In this document: positions 1 to 7,124 of the stretch, piece after piece
How the letters are laid out: every line of letters begins with the position of its first letter
Numbering within the stretch: the stretch's first letter is position 1
Origin: Saccoglossus kowalevskii
Taxonomy: Eukaryota; Hemichordata; Enteropneusta; Harrimaniidae
NCBI RefSeq assembly: GCF_000003605.2
Contig: NW_003116965.1
Coordinates: 55,688 to 66,842 of the forward strand
Direction of reading: 5' to 3'
Length of the DNA: 11,155 bases
Translations under genes and position numbers: made by a program
The notes under the pieces: generated by a model
The model's database searches: none
Told to the model about the DNA's origin: nothing
Seen by the model: only the letters and a program-made list of their open reading frames with translations

Positions 1-70
1 TTTGTATTTTATTTACCATACTGCGCTCTCTGATGGCATAGTAGTGTAATAAAGTTATTATTATTATTAA
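1..70 (+). mobile_element. 3' tail of a non-LTR retrotransposon (LINE), + strand, cut by the window edge
   Basis: The stretch ends in gtgtaataaagttatta followed by a short (TTA)n run. This layout, an AATAAA-type signal running into an A/T trinucleotide tail, is typical of CR1/Jockey-like LINE 3' ends. A second copy at 2030-2165 shares taccatac, a gatg word and the same gtgtaataaagttatta end, so this is a family rather than chance. No coding part is visible because the element runs off the left edge. The family name is not determinable from about 70 bases. Confidence 0.6.
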
Positions 71-71
71 G

Positions 72-400
72 ATATTTTGTTATTAAAAGAGTTATCCCTC
101 TGCAGTTGCCTGGATCAGATTTTTCTCCTTTTTTAAATATTGGAGTGATAATGCTCACATTCCAAGAGCTAGGGAAATTCTAATATTATCAATGCCTGGA
201 GATTTTTTTTTTTTTCAATTTGCTAATTGCAGTTTGTATTTCTAACTGTGAAATATTTTGGTCTAGCTCAGTAGTAGGTTTAATTTCATTTTCAAGCTTA
301 GCAATCTCTTCGTTTAAAGTGCTTTCATCAGTATTATTTATTGCGTTTAATTGTCTGAAATGTTCATACCATTTTTGGTCTTCAATGTTTTCACTGTCAT
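72..400 (-). pseudogene. LINE reverse transcriptase fragment (N-terminal RT region), broken
   Basis: Reading the minus strand from about 400 downward gives a linker peptide including EDQKWYEHFRQLN, then TAISKLKKKK, then in another frame KSPGIDN, then in a further frame WNVSIITPIFKKGEKSD and NCRGITLL. The order ..K(K)SPGIDN.. W..SII.PIFKKG.. N.RGITLL is the hallmark of the RT entry region in Jockey/CR1/RTE-type LINEs. Damage seen: a frameshift at the 13-T homopolymer (203-215), and loss of the roughly 30-40 residues expected between the GIDN and WNVSII motifs, with the break near 170-180. No endonuclease or catalytic RT core is present. The left end abuts the oppositely oriented LINE tail at 1-70, so one element may have inserted into the other. 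It is a dead fragment. Confidence 0.75.
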
Positions 401-689
401 TACATTAGTGATATTACAAACAAGGTTATCTTTTCACCATATACATCAACATCAATATGGCAATCAAAACGGCTTTTACATAGGTACTATAAGTACTGAC
501 AATTCTTATTTCCATTAGTTGGTTGATTTCAGTGCCAATGAGGGACCGATGCAGATGTACCTTTCATGAACTCGTCTTGGTTTGTCTATATTTTTAACGT
601 CGTGAGCAAAGGGTGGTCGCTGTCTTTTAGTAATCTACCGCAAACAAAGCTACGATCTTCAGCCGGCCCAGTGATTTCGGAATGTGAAA

Positions 690-900
690 TAAAGTGACGT
701 AATCGTATGTCATTGTTAAACGTTACTAATGAACAACACTAACTGGTTATAGTTAAGAATCTACTTTCTCAAAACACGTGTCTAACATGGAAATTGCGTG
801 ATATAAAAACAAATGATCTGCAACATTTTACCTTATCCACCGGAAAACGATGACCATTCGAACACTAAAATGGCCGCTGCACAATTGTCATGTGATCCTC
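690..900. promoter_or_regulatory. Cluster of promoter-like motifs (weak candidate)
   Basis: Within about 200 bases there is a CRE-like TGACGTAA (695-702), a palindromic E-box ACACGTGT (774-781), an ETS-like CCGGAA (840-845), a YY1-like AAAATGGCCGC (867-877) and an M-box-like TCATGTGA (888-895). Each word alone is cheap; their closeness in a locally less AT-rich patch is what makes the site worth noting. No coding exon can be attached to it on either side, so a promoter or enhancer role is inference only. Confidence 0.2.
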
Positions 901-1269
901 ACAAGTTTTCTATTAAGTTTGGAAGATCAGCGCTTGGAGGTCATTTCCTGAAATGCCAGGTCTCTATATCTGCGCAATCGCATTTTGATCATTGAAAACA
1001 GCGCCACTTCAGTTGCATATCACATACTCTTTTGTTTGTGTTTCAAAAATCCACTGAATGAAAAACACAGATACAGATGAGCTCAAACATGTATGAAATA
1101 AATTACCATGAAACTAAAAATAAAAAGCAATAAGCCAAATAAAAAATAAACGTATCAAATCGAGAACGTAACACTGCCCTGCACTGTTTTAACTTAACGG
1201 CCCAGAACACTTAAAAAGAAATGGCCATAACAAATTGTACTCCCTCTGGGAAAAATTGTTTTAATAGGA

Positions 1270-1285
1270 AACTGAATATTCAGTT
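1270..1285. repeat. Perfect 16-bp palindrome
   Basis: AACTGAATATTCAGTT is its own reverse complement with no spacer. It lies in gene-free A/T-rich DNA. No function can be assigned, and one such palindrome in 11 kb of AT-rich DNA is not very surprising. Confidence 0.5.
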
Positions 1286-2029
1286 ATCACTTATGCTTTT
1301 TTTTGAACTCGTCATACCTCGTCATTCATTGTCTGTGGTGATGTTCGGGGTGATGAGTGTAAATTGAAATCTAAAATTGAGGATTTACATTTTTGTCGGT
1401 CCCTATAATGTATATCAAAACACACATATATTGGCAAATTGAGTAGGTATTCAATCCAAAATCATACAGAAAAACACATTGTAGAGTACTAAACAAAAAG
1501 TTAAGGAGTACTCTGAATCGTCTTTAATGAATATCATTTATAAACAGCAGATGAATGCGACACATTAATTACTGTTTTAAAATTGAACAACATTTTGAAA
1601 AAAAAAAGAATACATTCAAAAAATATTGGACAGAATAAAACAATAACAATCATAATGATTAATGTGCTAATGTGTGGCTAATTTGGCTAATGACGGCCAA
1701 CTTGAAGCGATTTTCTAAAATTTTCTAGAATCTAATATTTTTATTTTTGGCGTAATCCTAATTGATGAATTGGCCATAAGCAATCACGATTTTGAGCTTA
1801 GCTGTATTTCTCAAAGTTATGCCTGTGGTGGCACTGGCAAATTCGCCCTTTCAAAAATAGGATTTTAAAAAGAAAAACGAATCATTCGTTCGGTCGTCAC
1901 ATGGCTATACTATATATATACAACTAACCGAAATTTAATATTCACGTGCATTATAAATAGTAGTACTGTACTTGCAAAAAACTTAAAAAAACACAATTTA
2001 TAAAACCTAATTGTAATACGTATTTTATA

Positions 2030-2165
2030 TATACCCTTTGTTGTGTTTGTAATTTTGAAACTTTTGTTGATTTTTGTTTTTTGTGTTTGTTTTCTCTGAT
2101 CTGTATCCTTACCATACAGCACCCACCGATGATGCAGTTGTGTAATAAAGTTATTATTATTATAT
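2030..2165 (+). mobile_element. 3' tail of a non-LTR retrotransposon (LINE), + strand
   Basis: A T-rich 3'-UTR-like stretch leads to accatacagcacccaccg, then a gatg word and gtgtaataaagttatta with a (TTA)n end at about 2162. It shares the end sequence with the element at 1-70. No open reading frame with RT motifs precedes it, so this is a 5'-truncated copy; the left boundary is only approximate. No target-site duplication could be fixed by eye. Confidence 0.55.
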
Positions 2166-2851
2166 TCCAGTTGAAACTTTGTTCACTGCCATTATTATTC
2201 AAGAATGTTATCCCTTTTTCGAAATCGCACTTCGGTGCTGAAAAGTGTTGAGTAATATAATATTTTGGGTTTGGCGTCGAATCATGCAATATTTTGTCCC
2301 GTAGTTTTGTTCATATACATACCCATTTACAATACGATCCACCGACCAACCCATAGTTATTAGAGGGTGTATACCACGGTGATTACAGAATCGTCGAACG
2401 GGGTATAGCACCAATGTGTACATTAATCAGTGGCCACTATATTCACGCCCTTTGATTAGCACCACTGTACATTATGATCCGTGGTACATCGTGGCCATTC
2501 CAGGATGTAAACTTGTTCTTAGTATATTAGGCCTATTTTATATGATATTTCAATCGTGTGCATGCGACGCAAAACTTAATATATTGCCAAATATTTTGAT
2601 GTCCATTATTTCCATGGGATAGCAAATTTAGTATTTTTGGGCATTTTTTTAATTCAAGTTCATTATCAGTATCAGTATGTTTAAATTTCCGCGAATTAAC
2701 ATCATGGCATTTTACGTCTGTCAAATAACTGCCAAATAAATACGTGGAGTCATTAATTACTAAGGACCTGGCGTAGCATTGGAAACTAAATCACTCCGAA
2801 CAGGATAATAGTATATTTGGTTATTGATGAAATAAGTATAATTTTATTCAA
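2166..2851. other. Gene-free stretch with one dispersed repeat word
   Basis: No coding region is supportable; the overlapping short frames on both strands lack motifs. The segment 2300-2500 is rich in CCAC/GTGG words. Bases 2474-2498 recur, reverse-complemented, at 4291-4321 (listed separately). Confidence 0.45.
2474..2498 (-). repeat. Dispersed repeat, inverted partner of 4291-4321
   Basis: The reverse complement of this 25-mer matches 4291-4321 with one substitution and one 6-bp tandem insertion (ccacgg). Such a match over 25 bases at 1.8 kb distance is unlikely by chance in AT-rich DNA. It may be the remnant of a dispersed element; no known family is recognised. Confidence 0.4.
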
Positions 2852-3473
2852 CACGAAAAACATAATACAGAAGTTGTTTTTTTGGGTTGTATAAATAACA
2901 GAAAAAAATTAAGAACAAATAAAAACTAAATTAAACTAAAAACTATGTACAGACAAATATGTATTACTTAAAAGACGAATAAAGGCTACTTAGTTTGGTG
3001 GAGCTGTTACATGTATAATTCATCTCTGATTTTCATACCTAACTGGATAAATTGTACAACATCAATAGAGCACTTCTTCATAATTTCAATAAATTGAACT
3101 TCAGAAAGCAATGTGTCAAAACCTTTAATTTTGTTTTTACTCTGTAATATAAGTCTTCTACGACATTCAATGTAATTACTACATTCCATCATGAAATGAT
3201 ATTCACTCTCAATTACATTACAGGTTTTGCATGTACGTTCTGCCCTTGGTATCCGTCTATGTCTGCCAGTCTCTATTAGCAACTTATGATCTGAAATCCT
3301 GAATTTGCATAAAAGTTGTCTGGATTTAATATTGCTGATCTCTGTTAAATAATTTTAAATTTAATTTTTAATTTTCTGTATGTGGCTAATTTATTTGTCT
3401 CACCATTTATTCTTACGTCATCAAATAGTTCACATTTCCACTGTTCTGTGTATTTTTTTTTAGACATTAAGTT
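2852..3473 (-). mobile_element. 5'-truncated LINE copy with target-site duplication
   Basis: The insertion is flanked by the 10-bp direct repeat ttttattcaa (2842-2851 and 3474-3483), which fits a target-site duplication. On the minus strand it starts inside the C-terminal part of the RT ORF and continues through the stop codon just beyond 3007 into an A/T-rich 3' UTR. 5' truncation with a short duplication is the ordinary result of target-primed reverse transcription. The right-hand duplication overlaps by one base the inverted-repeat end of the next element at 3483. Confidence 0.65.
3007..3472 (-). pseudogene. C-terminal part of LINE ORF2 with zinc-binding motif, frameshifted
   Basis: On the minus strand, the first segment reads KKKYTEQWKCELFDDVR and TYRKLKIKF. 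After a frame change near 3352 a second reads NYLTEISNIKSRQLLCKFR, then SDHKLLIETGRHRRIPR and a CCHC motif C-x2-C-x7-H-x4-C at 3231-3181, ending at a stop just past DELYM. The SDHKL.IE.GR..IPR box followed by this zinc motif is characteristic of the region downstream of RT in CR1/Jockey-like LINE ORF2 proteins. The polymerase and endonuclease domains are absent through 5' truncation, and the frameshift shows the copy cannot encode the full tail. The second segment remains open for about 117 codons, suggesting moderate age. It is not a host gene. Confidence 0.8.
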
Positions 3474-3507
3474 TTTTATTCAATCCTCGGGGGCGGACAT
3501 CCGGGCA

Positions 3508-3539
3508 TTTTCACCGCCTGGCAACCCTCGCGGTGAAAA
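3508..3539. repeat. Perfect 10-bp hairpin
   Basis: TTTTCACCGC (3508-3517) and GCGGTGAAAA (3530-3539) are perfect inverted repeats around a 12-nt loop. The hairpin lies just inside the left terminal repeat of the 3483-3970 segment and may be part of that element's subterminal structure. Confidence 0.6.
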
Positions 3540-3709
3540 CAAAGGCCCAAAACTTGCAGAAAACGGTACTTTGGGATGATTGTTGAGACTCCCCTGAACA
3601 GTGTAACAAGATTTGCCCTACTTGTGTAACATGTATAAATTTGGTTGTTCAGGATTACTTCAAAGTTGAGTTTGTGTTGTTTTCTCTAATTTTCACCAGC
3701 TCGACCGGC

Positions 3710-3779
3710 GTTCCACAGCAGCGCGCACAGAGCCCTTAGAAATGCATGTACAGTGGTGCGCGTCGTAGCAACGTGGAAC
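3710..3779. repeat. Imperfect two-part hairpin
   Basis: GTTCCAC (3710-3716) pairs with GTGGAAC (3773-3779), and inside it CGCGCAC (3722-3728) pairs with GTGCGCG (3756-3762), giving a nested stem with unequal internal loops. It ends one base before the 13-bp target of the 3793-3940 insertion. Confidence 0.45.
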
Positions 3780-3910
3780 ATCTTGTGACGTATTGAAGAT
3801 AATATTTGGTAATCGTAGTCCTAAATAACTATTAAAAATAGCTAGACGTTTCGAGCAATGGCTCTTTATCGATATCTTCAATATATCATACTTATCAGTC
3901 CGAGCAGCGT

Positions 3911-3941
<31 letters not shown>

Positions 3942-3953
3942 TCTTGTGACGTA
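3780..3953 (+). mobile_element. Short Penelope-like (or SINE-like) insertion, copy 1, with 13-bp target duplication
   Basis: The 13-mer atcttgtgacgta occurs at 3780-3792 and 3941-3953, so bases 3793-3940 are a precise insertion into the 3483-3970 element. The insert has a core (3795-3874) identical base for base to 5436-5515. It is followed by a tail arm (tcagtccgagcagcg near 3895-3909) and a (TTTA)n run. The start of the insert, ttgaagata, is the inverse of tatcttcaa at 3873-3881, so the core sits between short inverted repeats. Relative to copy 2, the core is inverted with respect to the tail arm. Tail-inverted short copies and microsatellite ends are known for Penelope-like elements; a SINE cannot be excluded. 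No protein is encoded. Confidence 0.6.
3910..3942 (+). repeat. (TTTA)n microsatellite
   Basis: About eight copies of TTTA lie at the 3' end of the copy 1 insertion. A shorter (AAAT)n run occupies the equivalent end of copy 2 near 5393-5404, so the run belongs to the element's tail rather than to the target. Confidence 0.9.
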
Positions 3954-3970
3954 GCTCCGCCCCCGAGGAT

Positions 3971-4550
3971 AGATCGCTATCAGACTTTATCTAGTAGGGC
4001 GCCACCAGACGGTCTGGCTTAGCAAGTGCGTCGTGTTTCTTTCATGAAGTTGACGCTGATTGTGCACAAAGTGGCCAATAATAAAATGATTGGTTGTTCT
4101 ACTTTGGGCGTGTCTTTTAATTTTATTATTTATTTTGCACTCGTACATTGCAAAATACATATTTGATTAGGTTGGTTGGCCATCAAGTACCCAATTCATA
4201 TATCACCAATACCATAGTACAGAGTCAAAAATAAGACTAATATACTAAAGTTTTATTTAATTAATTGTAAGGATGAAATTACATTGTGAAATGGCCACGA
4301 TTTACCACGGCCACGGATCATACCGAAGCCCGATCCGGACAAAAGAGCCGCGAAACCAAGAAAACCTTCCTTTTTGACATTTCACTATAAACCGAATCAT
4401 GGCTAACAATTTCGTTAATGTTGGCCAACGCCTCTGTATTTTCATTGTTTGGGTGTTTTACAATTTAGGTAGTAAATTTGATAGCAATCTTGCAAGATTA
4501 CAGTTCCATGCGCATGTGCCCTCCCCCGTTTCATGATTTCTAATTAGAAT
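3971..4550. other. Presumed upstream flank of the V-ATPase gene
   Basis: No coding region was found. Small palindromes are visible: GATAG/CTATC (3968-3981) and CCAGAC-G-GTCTGG (4005-4017). Bases 4291-4321 carry the dispersed repeat described at 2474-2498, and gccgcgaaacc and similar CG-containing words occur near 4320-4360. No transposon boundary could be set. Confidence 0.4.
4291..4321 (+). repeat. Dispersed repeat, partner of 2474-2498
   Basis: It matches the reverse complement of 2474-2498 at 24 of 25 positions once a 6-bp tandem duplication, ccacggccacgg at 4305-4316, is allowed for. Confidence 0.4.
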
Positions 4551-4559
4551 TCAGAGCGA

Positions 4560-4640
4560 TGTCACGCCCACACACGAAAGGCATCCTGGGAACGTCATCG
4601 TCAGCTGGTCACTTCAGCTTGGTCGCCATTTTGTGAGAAG
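4560..4640 (+). promoter_or_regulatory. Probable housekeeping promoter of the V-ATPase a-subunit gene
   Basis: GCATCCTGGGAA (4581-4592) is the reverse complement of TTCCCAGGATGC, the core of the ZNF143/THAP11 (Ronin) promoter motif. AACGTCAT (4591-4598) is a CRE-like half site in reverse. GTCGCCATTTTGTG (4623-4636) is the reverse complement of a YY1-type CAAAATGGCGAC site, which commonly lies at or just after transcription starts of housekeeping genes. The patch has more CpG than its surroundings and lacks a TATA box. A strong splice donor follows at 4696/4697 and the coding exons lie in the same direction, so assignment to the V-ATPase gene is reasonable but inferred. Confidence 0.45.
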
Positions 4641-4696
4641 GTAAAACACGGGAAAATTACTCACGAATATTATTTTTCTACTAAATTTACATACAG
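4605..4696 (+). other. Probable non-coding first exon (5' UTR) of the V-ATPase gene
   Basis: The exon would start near the YY1-like site and end at ACAG|GTAAGA (4696/4697), the best donor in the region. A weaker donor GAAG|GTAAAA at 4640/4641 is an alternative. The matching acceptor is ctactgcag at 6977-6985, 22 bases before the start codon at 7008. The transcription start is not determined by sequence; transcript data would be needed to choose between donors. Confidence 0.35.
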
Positions 4697-5371
4697 GTAA
4701 GAAATATTGATTATAGTTTTTCTGACAACATTGAATTGCACTAGTTGATTTTGAAACATCGTAATGACATCATATGTTGAAATTAAAATGATGCGAAAAA
4801 TCGTCAAAATGAAAATAATATTAAATCCTTGTCTGGGTTCTATTTCTGACCACATAATAATATTTGAAAAACGAAACGTCAAGACAGAATGTTACCATTT
4901 AAAATAACAGACGTGTATCTTATAAATATTAAAATGATGATTTTCTGCGACTGTGAGATGGGGTTGTCAAAAAACGATTGAGAGATTGTTTGCACTTGTT
5001 CTTTAGAAGATCACGTCTTGTCGTTAATCATTTTACTAAATATATTTTAATAGATATCTGGATTGACTGTGTACTTTCAATTTTTAAAAATCTAATTTTT
5101 TTATAGTAAGATTGACATTTGTTATTTTAAACAGCCGTTTTGTTCATTTATGTAGTATACTTACATACATGTATGAAAATGCATCAATAAACTTCCTGAT
5201 GTTAATAGTACTGACAGTACTAACACATTATTTACCATCACGAATACAACTTCAATTCCTTCAATCTGACATTTTATTACATTTCTGAAAGTCTCACACC
5301 AGCTTATTTTATTTTTAATTGTTTTGTTTATTTTTGTTTTTATTTTTGTTTGATGTATTACTCTATTGCAT

Positions 5372-5686
5372 TTGTGACTGAGATAGTAGTTTATAAATAA
5401 ATAAACGCTGCTCGGACTGATAAATATGATATATAGAAGATAATATTTGGTAATCGTAGTCCTAAATAACTATTAAAAATAGCTAGACGTTTCGAGCAAT
5501 GGCTCTTTATCGATAGCATAGAAGAAAGTGTAATAACGTACAGGTAGAACATAGGAACGTAAGAACGCACATGAACTATAAGTAGAATCACAAAAAAATC
5601 AACAATAGAACAAATAAATAACGCGCCTTAGGTAGTGAGCTCAACAAATGAGTTGACAATGAGTTTTAATTTGTTGTGACTGAGAT
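5372..5686 (-). mobile_element. Penelope-like insertion, copy 2, with 13-bp target duplication
   Basis: The 13-mer ttgtgactgagat occurs at 5372-5384 and 5674-5686 with mismatching bases just outside, so 5385-5673 (289 bp) is the insertion. On the minus strand it reads: about 150 bases not present in copy 1, then the 80-bp core (5515-5436, identical to copy 1 but in opposite orientation relative to the tail), then the tail arm and a short (TTTA)n end near 5393-5404. The tail arm differs from copy 1 at only two positions over about 49. No RT or GIY-YIG coding region is recognisable in the extra sequence. The family call rests on the tail inversion, 13-bp duplications and ribozyme-like core, not on protein. 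Confidence 0.6.
5436..5515 (-). ncRNA. Hammerhead-ribozyme-like fold (degenerate), copy 2
   Basis: On the minus strand the core contains GAGC-catt-GCTC (a perfect stem II-like hairpin) directly followed by GAAAC, then CTATT-ttt-AATAG (a stem III-like hairpin), in the order of a type I hammerhead. The 5' catalytic box is TCGATAA where CUGANGA is required, so key residues are missing and self-cleavage is unlikely. In copy 1 the flanking ttgaagata/tatcttcaa repeats could supply stem I. Penelope-like elements are known to carry hammerheads, hence the suggestion. The resemblance could still be coincidental. Confidence 0.3.
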
Positions 5687-6985
5687 GAAGTTTACATTGT
5701 CATTATGTTTAATATAAAGATTATTATTATTACATAGTCTATATCTTATATATGTAATAGATATGTGGTAGACCCAATGGGACATTGACGATAACTGTAA
5801 GAGTGCTTGTCATGCTCATAATAATTCTGAATACGAGTTATGACAATGCCTTTCACTTTTAATTTAATATTGTGTAAATTACTGTCGAAACAACAAACCC
5901 ATGCCTTGATTTCTTATAATATTTATAGTTTCACAATTCAAGATGAAACGAGAAGGTTCTGTTATCCAGTAGAATGACATTGGAATATGTACAAAAGATT
6001 ACATTGTCCACTGTGTCTGTTGGCTGGTTTGATTCAACTGCCATTGAAAACATAGAAATATGTTGATATGTTGACTGGTCATGTCAGGTTGTGGAAATAA
6101 TATGGTTTCTTTGTTCTCACAAATAAATGAAATATTGGCACTAATCTGTATACTAATGAAATCACAGCCAAGCTGTAACTATCTGTGTTTCCACTTTTAA
6201 AATTACAATTGTTTTTTTTTTCTGTCAATTTATGCCCCTATATCGTGCTCAGTGTGGGCATAAATGCTATTCAAAAAGTTTGTGGTGTGGGCTACCCTAT
6301 AATCTTCAGTTGAAACTATTGTCCACCATTGGTGTGAATACTTTATGGGGCTTGATTATTTGCTGGGTTTTATTTTCACCTATTTTGCTGATAGCAAAAT
6401 TAATACCGAGTGAATGGGCGAAGTTAATGAAAGAATCTATTGTTCCCTTCGCAAACCAGTAAATTTAAAACCTAATAAATATCCAAATCCATTAAAATTA
6501 CACGTTTAAAAATATTTCTCTTTTTGCAGTAGGTGCTGTATAACCTGACATAAAACTAAATCTTGTGTGTATATGTCAATTTAAAAAAATATTTTTTATG
6601 AAAATTTCTGAAAATTGTAGTGAATGAAAACAAAATTTTATTGCAAATACTTGTTATTTAGTTTATTATGCAGTGACATTAGAGTACCTTAACTGGTCCA
6701 CAAGTTGCTCATAAGCCTAAAAGAAATTTTCCTTTTATTATTTCAAAGTCACAGAAAAAAGTTTAAGTCGAATGGGAGAAGAAACAGTTGTCATTTAAAT
6801 TTATCTTGTACTTTATTGTATCTTAGTAATGTGTATACTAGACTTGGGTTATCTAAATTTACATCACTGAACTCTGACACTTATTTAATGTAACCTTTGC
6901 TACATATTTGTCTTGTATGTCAGGTCACTGCACATATAACAAAGTACGGTATTTATTACGACTGACCTAGATATTTCTACTGCAG

Positions 6986-7007
6986 TTGCTGAAGAAATCG
7001 CTTCAAA
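6986..7007 (+). other. 5' UTR portion of the first coding exon
   Basis: The acceptor ctactgcag ends at 6985, leaving 22 untranslated bases before the start codon. The context is TTCAAAATGG, with A at -3 and G at +4, a good Kozak match, which supports this ATG as the true start. Confidence 0.55.
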
Positions 7008-7124
7008 ATGGGGTCGTTATTCCGAAGTGAAGAAATGACCCTAGCTCAGCTGTTTTTACAGTCGGAGGCAGCTTATACATGTGTTTCTGAGCTTGGAGAA
7101 CTGGGATTGGTGCAGTTTAGAGAT
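7008..7124 (+). CDS. ATP6V0A1: Coding exon 1 of V-ATPase subunit a (residues 1-39)
   Basis: It runs from the start ATG to FRD39 and ends in phase 0 at GAT|GTGAGT. It contains the [12 protein letters not shown] and [13 protein letters not shown] boxes with no stop or frameshift. Confidence 0.96.

Larger units (their letters stand above)
401..2029. other. Gene-free stretch, mostly featureless
   Basis: No convincing coding region was found on either strand; the short open frames lack recognisable motifs and splice context. The part around 600-1020 is less AT-rich and holds several promoter-like words (listed separately). A perfect 16-bp palindrome lies at 1270-1285. From about 1020 to 1900 the sequence is A/T-rich with homopolymers and a small run of ggctaat words near 1675-1690. 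Nothing else can be named. Confidence 0.5.
3483..3970. mobile_element. 488-bp segment bounded by perfect 15-bp terminal inverted repeats
   Basis: ATCCTCGGGGGCGGA (3483-3497) is exactly repeated in reverse complement as TCCGCCCCCGAGGAT (3956-3970). The interior is markedly more GC-rich than its surroundings and carries two hairpins (3508-3539 and 3710-3779). Removing the younger insertion at 3793-3940 and one copy of its duplicated target leaves about 327 bp, a size typical of a non-autonomous inverted-repeat element. No target-site duplication is obvious outside the repeats apart from a possible AT dinucleotide. The GGGGGCGG core also resembles an Sp1 GC box, so a paired regulatory element is an alternative reading. 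No coding potential is seen. Confidence 0.5.
4697..6985 (+). other. Probable first intron (5' UTR intron), 2.3 kb
   Basis: It runs from GTAAGA at 4697 to TGCAG at 6981-6985. Besides the mobile element at 5385-5673 it holds A/T-rich DNA, a short ATT run at about 5720-5732 and palindromic tacatgta-like words near 5163-5173. A 76-codon open frame at 6232-6462 with one hydrophobic stretch is present, but it has no recognisable family and is probably chance. First introns with regulatory content are common, but nothing specific is visible here. Confidence 0.4.

Noticed and set aside
813-995. 60-codon + strand open frame
   Set aside because: No motif and no splice context was found; it overlaps the promoter-like motif cluster and is probably chance.
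1910-2423. Three overlapping minus-strand frames (70, 112 and 71 codons)
   Set aside because: They run antisense to a LINE 3' tail, are low in complexity and lack recognisable domains.
3382-3579. 65-codon + strand open frame
   Set aside because: It crosses the LINE / inverted-repeat element junction and is antisense to the LINE coding remnant.
5391-5591. Minus-strand 66-codon frame, with a related one at 3693-3881
   Set aside because: The two share a peptide only because both cross the identical 80-bp repeat core; in opposite-strand context the core is structured, non-coding DNA.
6232-6462. 76-codon + strand open frame with a hydrophobic stretch
   Set aside because: It lies in the presumed first intron, has no recognised motif, and its length is within chance expectation for 11 kb of AT-rich DNA read in six frames.
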